DNA of 5,548 nt from NCBI GenBank assembly GCA_900542795.1, contig UQPD01000155.1:1-5548 (forward strand), in the 5' to 3' direction. Within the stretch, counting starts at the first letter, position 1; the number at the start of each line of letters is the position of its first letter. The position numbers and the translations under genes were made by a program. The notes under the pieces are model-generated. The model ran no database searches, was not told the DNA's origin, and saw only the letters and a program-made list of their open reading frames with translations. This DNA comes from an uncultured Prevotella sp. (GTDB lineage Bacteria; Bacteroidota; Bacteroidia; Bacteroidales; Bacteroidaceae). Positions 5,489-5,548 of the stretch are shown piece by piece.

Positions 5489-5523
5489 TATTAAGTTATG
5501 TTCAAAAAATAACTTCCGCAGAA
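5489..5523 (+). repeat. Direct repeat, copy B
   Basis: This is the partner of 5211-5245 (30 of 35 identical, same orientation, 278 bp downstream). It is followed by AATATTGCGCC and the CCTCACCCC block that runs off the window edge. Confidence 0.75.
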
Positions 5524-5535
5524 ATATTGCGCCAT

Positions 5536-5548
5536 CCTCACCCCATTC
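5536..5548 (-). repeat. Right-edge 13-mer, inverse of 17-29
   Basis: CCTCACCCCATTC is the exact reverse complement of positions 17-29. At the left edge this sequence is part of a CACCCC-GAAT-GGGGTG palindrome; here the window stops at the palindrome centre. It may be a copy of the same dispersed repeat family. Confidence 0.55.

Larger units (their letters stand above)
5210..5548. other. Right-hand non-coding region rich in repeats
   Basis: No convincing gene occurs in these 339 bp. They hold, in order: direct repeat copy A, a 19-bp inverted repeat, tandem 32-bp units, a -7-like box, an imperfect hairpin, direct repeat copy B and half of a palindrome at the edge. The only open frame of note starts at ATG 5457 and runs off the end. 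It overlaps the hairpin and copy B, and is probably chance. Confidence 0.6.

Noticed and set aside
5457..5548. An open frame starting ATG at 5457 (MFCSHLALSLYIK) and running off the window end.
   Set aside because: It starts inside the hairpin and is translated across repeat copy B and the edge palindrome. It looks like repeat DNA that happens to be open, though the missing right side prevents a firm decision.

Overview
The window looks like chromosomal DNA from a Bacteroidales bacterium, most likely Prevotella or a close relative. This is judged from the sequence alone. The support is: a BspA-like leucine-rich-repeat surface protein with a Prevotella-style C-terminal tail; Bacteroidetes-type promoters (TTTG, 19 bp, TAnnTTTG); A-rich leaders without Shine-Dalgarno sequences; and a Bacteroidales-style membrane LuxR-HTH regulator next to pdxB.

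Layout. Positions 1-114 are non-coding and hold two hairpins that lie downstream of a minus-strand transcription unit. That unit runs leftward from a promoter at 2957-2987. It encodes an 875-residue secreted LRR protein (2924 to 297) and then, after 11 bp, a 56-residue peptide gene (285 to 115) that is easy to miss. Positions 2925-3093 form a 169-bp divergent promoter region with six GTAAA motifs at roughly helical spacing. Rightward from it run a predicted six-helix membrane protein with a C-terminal LuxR-type HTH (3094-4081) and, 12 bp later, pdxB for vitamin B6 synthesis (4094-5209). The regulator is split into two overlapping frames by an apparent +1 frameshift at about 3368-3405. Positions 5210-5548 hold no convincing gene but are dense in repeats: two 35-bp direct repeats 278 bp apart, a 19-bp perfect inverted repeat, about three and a half tandem 32-bp units, a promoter-like TATCTTTG and an imperfect hairpin. 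The window ends carry a matching 13-bp inverted sequence.

How the parts may work together (inference): the membrane HTH protein is well placed to control the divergent surface-protein/peptide operon through the shared region, and its own operon carries pdxB. No defence system, transposase, tRNA, rRNA or CRISPR array was seen. The least explained parts are the small peptide gene, the phased divergent region, the split regulator and the right-hand repeat cluster.
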